A stretch of DNA of 64,000 bases, from contig CABZNT010000005.1 in the NCBI GenBank assembly GCA_902527105.1, forward strand, positions 1 through 64,000. Direction: 5' to 3'. Position 1 is the first letter of the stretch. Every line of letters begins with the position of its first letter. The DNA is from an uncultured Prochlorococcus sp. (lineage in GTDB: Bacteria > Cyanobacteriota > Cyanobacteriia > PCC-6307 > Cyanobiaceae). Below are positions 59,642-64,000 of the stretch, in pieces. Both the position numbers and the translations under genes were made by a program. Under the pieces are notes generated by a model, which saw nothing but the letters and a program-made list of their open reading frames with translations, was not told the DNA's origin and did not search any database.

Positions 59642-62380
59642 TTATATATCAAAATTTAATTTATTATTTTCTTCTAAAGAATTTAAAACTGTTTTTGCTT
59701 TTTCTATAACTTCTTTTGGAACTCCTGCTAATTTAGCTGCTTCTATACCGTAGCTTTTGTTTGAGCCCCCTTTTACAATCCTGTGACTAAAAATTAGCTG
59801 ATCATTATTTTGTTCTACTAAAACTTGAAAATTTTGTATATTCTTATTTGAATTTTTTAAATAATTCAGTTCATGATAGTGCGTAGCAAAAATAGTATTA
59901 CATTGAATTTTTTTTGCAAGATATTCACTAACTGACCAAGCTATTGAAAGTCCATCAAAAGTAGATGTCCCTCTACCTATCTCGTCAAGTAAAACTAGTG
60001 AGCTAGAAGTTGCCTGATTTAGAATTGATGCAGTTTCAGACATTTCTACCATAAATGTTGATTGTCCAGATGATTGATCATCTACTGCACCAATTCTTGT
60101 AAAAATCCTATCCACAATCTTTATTTCAGCATTATTAGCAGGAACAAAGCTACCAATTTGTGCGAGAATTTGTATTAAACCAAGTTGTCTTATAAAGCAA
60201 CTTTTTCCGCTTGCATTGGGACCTGTTAATATAATTAATTTTTGATTATCCTCAAAAGAGATATCATTAGCTATAAATTTTTTATCATTTAACAATTGCT
60301 CTACAATTGGATTTCTTCCTGCGATAATTTTTGTACTATTTTTTGTCATTGAATCATTAATTGGTATTAATGAAGGTTTTATAAAATTGTTTTCCACTGA
60401 AGTAATTGACAAACCAAGCAATGCATCAAGTGACGCTATGGATTTTGCGATTGATCTTATTTGTTTTGTTTTTTCAGCAACTATCTTCCTTAATTCGCAG
60501 AAAATTTCATATTCTCTTGATGAAGCTCTACTTTTTATTTGGAAAATCTTATTTTCTTTATTTTTAATTTCTGAAGTGATATACCTTTCTTCATTTGTTA
60601 GTGTTTGCCTTTTGATCCAATGTTGAGGAGCTAAATTAACTTTTGACTTATTTATAGAGATGTAGTAACCAAAATTTTTATGAAATTGAATTTTTAGGTT
60701 TGAAATTTTGCTAATTTTCCTTTCTTTTAATTCCTCTTTATTTAGCCACTCAGTGTAATCATCCATTAAATTGCGTAAACCATCCAATATATTGTCAACA
60801 CCATCGTGGATCATGCCTCCATCACTAATATTTAGAGGAGGATTTTCTATTAGTTTAAAAATTATAGTATCAGCCAATTCTAAGAGTCCTTCATCAATAT
60901 TTTTTAATTGATCAGTCCAATCTGGGAGATCATATTTAAAAAATTCAATTACCGACTTTAGTCTAGGCAATTTTTTTAAACCTTCAGCTATTGCAATTAA
61001 GTCTCTAGGACTTGCATGACCTGCACAAGCTCTACCTGCAAGTCTCTCTAAATCCCCCATTGCTCTGAGTAAATTTTGGGTATCTATACGTAATTGTTTA
61101 GATTCAATAAAGTTTGTAATTATATTTTGTCTTTTATAAATTTTATTAACGTCTAGTAGTGGTGAATCTATCCACCTTCTTAAACACCTTGCACCCATGC
61201 AAGTATAAGTTCTATCAATACTCCATAGTAGCGAACCTACATAATTGTTTTCTCGTTGTGTATTTTTGATTTCCAAGTTTTTTTGAGTTTGATAATCAAT
61301 AATTAATTTGTTGTGACCAAATTGAATTTGTGGAAAGTCTAATGAGATTTTTAAAGAAGAATCTTTATCTAAATTTGAAGGATTAATTTTTTCTAAATAA
61401 TTTAATAAACCTCCAAGTGATCTAGTAGCGTTATTTAAATTTTTAAGTCCAATTCCTTCTAGGTTTGCAATTTGGAAATATTTTTTTATTAGATAACTTG
61501 CTTCATTAATGCCAAAATTAGTCTCTTGAGAAACAGTATATGTAATTTGACTATTTCCTTTAATTAATAAATTTCTTACTTCATTGCTTCCTACAATGAT
61601 TTCTGAAGAATCTAATTTAATAATCTCATCAAATAGTTTTGACAGAGATTGACCTTCTAAAGTAATTAATTCTCCTGTGCTGACATCAGCTTTTGATATA
61701 CCCCATTTATAAGATTCATCTGATTTTTCTTCTGATAAGTAAATAGCACTTATCCAATTATTTTTCTTTGCTATCAACATCCCCTCTTCAATAACAGTTC
61801 CAGGAGTAATTATTCTTGTTATTCCTCTTTTAATTGGAGTCCCATAATTTCCAGAACTTTTTTCTAATTGGTCGCATATAACCACAGAATAATTTTTTTT
61901 TATTAAATCAGCACAGTATCTCTCCATTGCATGATAAGGAACCCCTGCCATAGGGATCTTACCAATCTCTTTGCCAGCATCTTTACTGGTGAGCGTTATT
62001 TCTAAAAGGTTAGATATTAATACGGCGTCCTCAAAAAAACATTCAAAAAAATCTCCTAATCTATAAAGTAATAACCTATCTTTATTGTCCTCTTTTAGGG
62101 TTACATAATGCTTCATTACAGGAGTTAATTTCAGTTTTGAAACTGTTTTATAGCTATAAGATTCTTCATTGATGCAAACATTTTTGTTATTAGAAATTAA
62201 ATCAGTTTTGAATTTATTTATTAAATTAGTTGAATTTTTTCTTTCTCTAGGTCTTTTTTGCGATTCTTTTTTTAAATCTTCCCAGGATAAATCTTCTGGG
62301 ATTTTTGTTATTTCTTTTGGCTCATTATTTTCATTACCAATCGCAAATAAATCCTTTTGAATTATCTTATCTTCTTGCAT
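59642..62380 (-). CDS. mutS: DNA mismatch repair protein MutS
   Basis: This is a MutS1-type mismatch sensor. The N-terminal domain contains [35 protein letters not shown]; the mismatch-probing Phe-x-Glu is read as FFECFF. The ATPase has Walker [11 protein letters not shown] near residue 712, Walker [15 protein letters not shown], and ATHYHEL. It has 912 residues, with an extra N-terminal lead of about 80 polar residues. The gene is complete, so mismatch repair is not lost at this locus. Confidence 0.97.
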   Translation of the reverse strand: MQEDKIIQKDLFAIGNENNEPKEITKIPEDLSWEDLKKESQKRPRERKNSTNLINKFKTDLISNNKNVCINEESYSYKTVSKLKLTPVMKHYVTLKEDNKDRLLLYRLGDFFECFFEDAVLISNLLEITLTSKDAGKEIGKIPMAGVPYHAMERYCADLIKKNYSVVICDQLEKSSGNYGTPIKRGITRIITPGTVIEEGMLIAKKNNWISAIYLSEEKSDESYKWGISKADVSTGELITLEGQSLSKLFDEIIKLDSSEIIVGSNEVRNLLIKGNSQITYTVSQETNFGINEASYLIKKYFQIANLEGIGLKNLNNATRSLGGLLNYLEKINPSNLDKDSSLKISLDFPQIQFGHNKLIIDYQTQKNLEIKNTQRENNYVGSLLWSIDRTYTCMGARCLRRWIDSPLLDVNKIYKRQNIITNFIESKQLRIDTQNLLRAMGDLERLAGRACAGHASPRDLIAIAEGLKKLPRLKSVIEFFKYDLPDWTDQLKNIDEGLLELADTIIFKLIENPPLNISDGGMIHDGVDNILDGLRNLMDDYTEWLNKEELKERKISKISNLKIQFHKNFGYYISINKSKVNLAPQHWIKRQTLTNEERYITSEIKNKENKIFQIKSRASSREYEIFCELRKIVAEKTKQIRSIAKSIASLDALLGLSITSVENNFIKPSLIPINDSMTKNSTKIIAGRNPIVEQLLNDKKFIANDISFEDNQKLIILTGPNASGKSCFIRQLGLIQILAQIGSFVPANNAEIKIVDRIFTRIGAVDDQSSGQSTFMVEMSETASILNQATSSSLVLLDEIGRGTSTFDGLSIAWSVSEYLAKKIQCNTIFATHYHELNYLKNSNKNIQNFQVLVEQNNDQLIFSHRIVKGGSNKSYGIEAAKLAGVPKEVIEKAKTVLNSLEENNKLNFDI

Positions 62381-62409
62381 ATTTTTTAAATTCCTAAATA
62401 GATATTAGT

Positions 62410-62459
62410 GAGAAAATTTTTTTTTGCATTTAATGTAGCTAAAGTATGTAAATTTTCTC
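62410..62459. repeat. 10-base inverted repeat between mutS and psbZ
   Basis: GAGAAAATTT at 62410-62419 and AAATTTTCTC at 62450-62459 are perfect complements, separated by 30 bases. They lie in the 141-base gap between the divergent mutS and psbZ starts, just upstream of the psbZ -10. They may mark a regulator site or be chance in AT-rich DNA. Confidence 0.35.
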
Positions 62460-62492
62460 TAAAAATTATCATTTTCATGAGATTATTGTATT

Positions 62493-62498
62493 TATAAT
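62493..62498 (+). promoter_or_regulatory. Putative -10 box of psbZ
   Basis: TATAAT, the exact consensus, lies 24 bases before the psbZ ATG, a spacing that gives a short leader of about 15-18 bases. No good -35 match is seen at the right distance, which is common for cyanobacterial promoters. Confidence 0.5.
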
Positions 62499-62521
62499 GA
62501 TTTGAAACTTAAGACTGAATT

Positions 62522-62719
62522 ATGCAGGCTGTAAACTTTTTCTTCGTAAATGCTCTATTATTTGCTTCTTTAATTGCAGTAGTTGGAGTACCCGTTTTAT
62601 ATGTGACTCAACCTTCTACTGAAGAAGGACAGCGAGAAAGTAGGAGAAAAATTTATTCTATTGCTGCTGTTTGGGTTGTTTTAGTTTTTGTTACTGGGAT
62701 AGTTTCTTCATTAGTTTGA
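62522..62719 (+). CDS. psbZ: Photosystem II protein PsbZ (Ycf9)
   Basis: PsbZ is a small thylakoid protein that stabilises the PSII core and its antenna contacts. The 65 residues form two membrane helices (about 4-28 and 41-62) joined by a polar loop rich in Glu/Arg (STEEGQRESRRKIYS). The sequence is very close to cyanobacterial and plastid Ycf9, and the size is usual. It is the clearest photosynthesis gene in the window and has its own likely promoter. Confidence 0.95.
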   Translation: MQAVNFFFVNALLFASLIAVVGVPVLYVTQPSTEEGQRESRRKIYSIAAVWVVLVFVTGIVSSLV

Positions 62720-62768
62720 ACTTAATACCTTTTCGTGAGAGTCTATTAATATATCGAAGTAAAATTTA

Positions 62769-63245
62769 ATGGCTATTTTTGAGGGTTCTTTTACTAATGC
62801 ATCTACTTTAAAAGTTGGGATTGTAATAGCAAGGTTTAATGATTTAATTACAAATAAAATTTTATCTGGTTGTCTTGATTGTTTAAAAAGACATGGTTTA
62901 GATACTTCTGAAACAAGCAATCAAGTAGATATAGTTTGGGTTCCTGGTTCATTCGAATTACCAATCGCAGCTAAAACCCTAATGAAAAAAAAGAGTTATG
63001 ACGTTGTAATTGCTCTTGGGGCTGTGATCCGTGGTGAAACTTCCCACTATGATGTAGTTATATCTGAGGCTAGTAAAGGTATTTCACAAGTTTCAAATGA
63101 AAATAATGTACCAATTATTTTTGGAGTTTTAACTACTGATACTATGCAGCAGGCTCTAGAAAGAGCAGGGATTAAAAATAATCTTGGTTGGAATTATGCT
63201 TTACAAGCAATTGAGATGGGATCCTTAATTAAAAATTTAAATTAA
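62769..63245 (+). CDS. ribH: 6,7-dimethyl-8-ribityllumazine synthase
   Basis: RibH condenses a ribityl-aminouracil with a butanone phosphate, the step before riboflavin; the enzyme forms icosahedral or pentameric shells. VPGSFELP binds the pyrimidine (58-65), [12 protein letters not shown] carries the catalytic H93, and [17 protein letters not shown] is the third block. It has 158 residues. It begins 49 bases after psbZ; the tRNA-Gly gene follows. Confidence 0.96.
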   Translation: MAIFEGSFTNASTLKVGIVIARFNDLITNKILSGCLDCLKRHGLDTSETSNQVDIVWVPGSFELPIAAKTLMKKKSYDVVIALGAVIRGETSHYDVVISEASKGISQVSNENNVPIIFGVLTTDTMQQALERAGIKNNLGWNYALQAIEMGSLIKNLN

Positions 63246-63305
63246 TTGAAAAATTTAATTATTTCTATCATTGATACCTTCTTTGAGATAAAATAAAAAA
63301 GTTAT

Positions 63306-63377
63306 GCGGATGTAGCTCAGTGGTAGAGCATCTCCTTGCCAAGGAGAATGTCGAGAGTTCGAATCTCTTCATCCGCT
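63306..63377 (+). tRNA. tRNA-Gly, anticodon GCC
   Basis: It folds as a cloverleaf: acceptor GCGGATG/CATCCGC fully paired, D arm GCTC/GAGC, anticodon stem TCTCC/GGAGA around loop TTGCCAA (anticodon 63338-63340, GCC), T arm GAGAG-TTCGAAT-CTCTT with one G-U pair. The discriminator is T, as usual for bacterial tRNA-Gly. CCA is not encoded. A possible -10 TAAAAT lies at 63289-63294. Confidence 0.97.
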
Positions 63378-63422
63378 TTTAATGTTTGTATCTTTTAAAA
63401 TATCCTTAAAAAAAATTTCGTA

Positions 63423-63854
63423 ATGTCAAAAGAAATTTCCATTGAGGATTTAAAGGGATTATTTACAAAACCTTATGGTACAGATGCACCAACAAAACAA
63501 AAATGGGCAGAATTTTATAATGAGAATGTTATTTTTATAGACCCAACGCAGGAAACAGAGGGCTTAGATTCTTATGTTAAAGCTCAAGAAAAGTTAGTTA
63601 AAAGATGTGATGATGTTTTTTTAGAAACTCATGCAATTTCCATAACAGGGGATTGTGGATTTGTTGAATGGACAATGGGTTTAAAAATTATGGGTAAAGA
63701 ATTTATTTATCCTGGGACTACTCGTTTATTATTTGGTGAAAATGGATTAATAAAAGAACATAGAGATTACTTTGATTTTTGCGGCCCAACTTTTGAACCA
63801 GTTCCTATATTAGGAACTTTTATAAGATGGCTTTATAGTAAATTTGTATCTTGA
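63423..63854 (+). CDS. NTF2/SnoaL-like small protein
   Basis: The 143-residue product has the cone-fold pattern of the NTF2-like superfamily: an N-terminal helix with KQKWAEFYNENVIFIDPT, then GLDSYVKAQEKL, then long strands (FVEWTMGLKIMGKEFIYPGTTRLLFGENGLIKEHRDYFD). Members include ketosteroid isomerase-like enzymes and ligand-binding proteins; residues alone do not tell which. There is no signal peptide. It starts 45 bases after tRNA-Gly. Confidence 0.72.
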   Translation: MSKEISIEDLKGLFTKPYGTDAPTKQKWAEFYNENVIFIDPTQETEGLDSYVKAQEKLVKRCDDVFLETHAISITGDCGFVEWTMGLKIMGKEFIYPGTTRLLFGENGLIKEHRDYFDFCGPTFEPVPILGTFIRWLYSKFVS

Positions 63855-63881
63855 TTTTGTTTTCTCTAGAAACAGAGTACT

Positions 63882-64000
63882 TTATATTTCACGAATCAAT
63901 AAATTTTGGGAAGTAACTTCTTTAAAATCAAATTGAGAATAAAATAATTTTTTATTTGTTGTCATTAAGTATAATTTTTTTGTATTTTTAATTTTTTTTG
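63882..64000 (-). CDS. C-terminal end of a GNAT acetyltransferase-like protein, cut by window edge
   Basis: The reverse strand is open from the window edge to TAA (complement of 63882-63884), giving about 39 residues. They include KKLYLMTTNKKLFYSQFDF, then KEVTSQNLLIREI. The LxT-x4-FYxxxxF pattern matches motif B at the end of GNAT N-acetyltransferases, where acetyl-CoA-dependent transfer to amines is typical. With so little sequence, this is tentative. It converges on the NTF2-like gene with 27 bases between. Confidence 0.45.
   Translation of the reverse strand, partial: KKIKNTKKLYLMTTNKKLFYSQFDFKEVTSQNLLIREI

Overview
The window looks like core chromosome of a marine picocyanobacterium, most likely a high-light Prochlorococcus. 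The DNA is strongly AT-rich and spacers are very short, with several gene ends overlapping. The gene set is typical of oxygenic phototrophs: psbZ, Ycf37-like and Ycf23-like proteins, sulfolipid genes sqdX/sqdB, a plastoquinone-type chorismate lyase, a DesC-type desaturase and a monoglucosyldiacylglycerol synthase-like enzyme. The genus call rests on recognition of protein sequence and gene order; no search was run.

Layout. 1-5 kb: partial phytol-kinase-like gene, group 2 sigma factor, polyphosphate kinase, MFS exporter (all minus). 5-16.6 kb: cobA (plus), then a long minus-strand series: pabC-like, pabB, queC, queE, pyrG, aspS, gcvT, speB, speE, mazG. 16.7-20.6 kb: tRNA-Val, IscA-like gene, valS, VTT membrane protein (plus). 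20.6-29.3 kb: unlisted 50-codon ORF, T4-like ATP-dependent DNA ligase, small hypotheticals, SprT-like protein, chorismate lyase, mnmG, dnaB, rplI, desC. 29.4-35.1 kb: plus-strand cluster with a cyanobacterial unknown, a YnbB-like PLP enzyme, gcvH and gcvP. 35.2-39.7 kb: sqdX, sqdB, thiG, ycf37, rplT, rpmI (minus). 39.7-42.6 kb: SpoIID-like and GT2 genes (plus). 42.6-48.1 kb: dnaX, clpX, clpP, tig (minus). 48.2-52.2 kb: asd, dapA, RNase J (plus). 52.2-64 kb: tilS, ycf23, uvrB, lysC, holA, cobH, mutS, psbZ, ribH, tRNA-Gly, an NTF2-like gene and a cut-off gene end.

Functional groups: glycine cleavage (gcvT, gcvH, gcvP), chorismate use (pabB, pabC, chorismate lyase), polyamines (speB, speE), 7-deazaguanine tRNA modification (queC, queE), lysine pathway entry (lysC, asd, dapA), replication and repair (dnaB, dnaX, holA, uvrB, mutS, ligase) and proteostasis (tig, clpP, clpX). 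No spacer exceeds 300 bases. I see no prophage, IS element, CRISPR array or integrase. I did not find a clear new multi-gene system. The best leads are a tRNA-Val gene that almost abuts an mRNA gene, a possible slippage site in dnaX, the viral-type ligase, the uncharacterised PLP enzyme in the glycine-cleavage operon and the unlisted small ORF.
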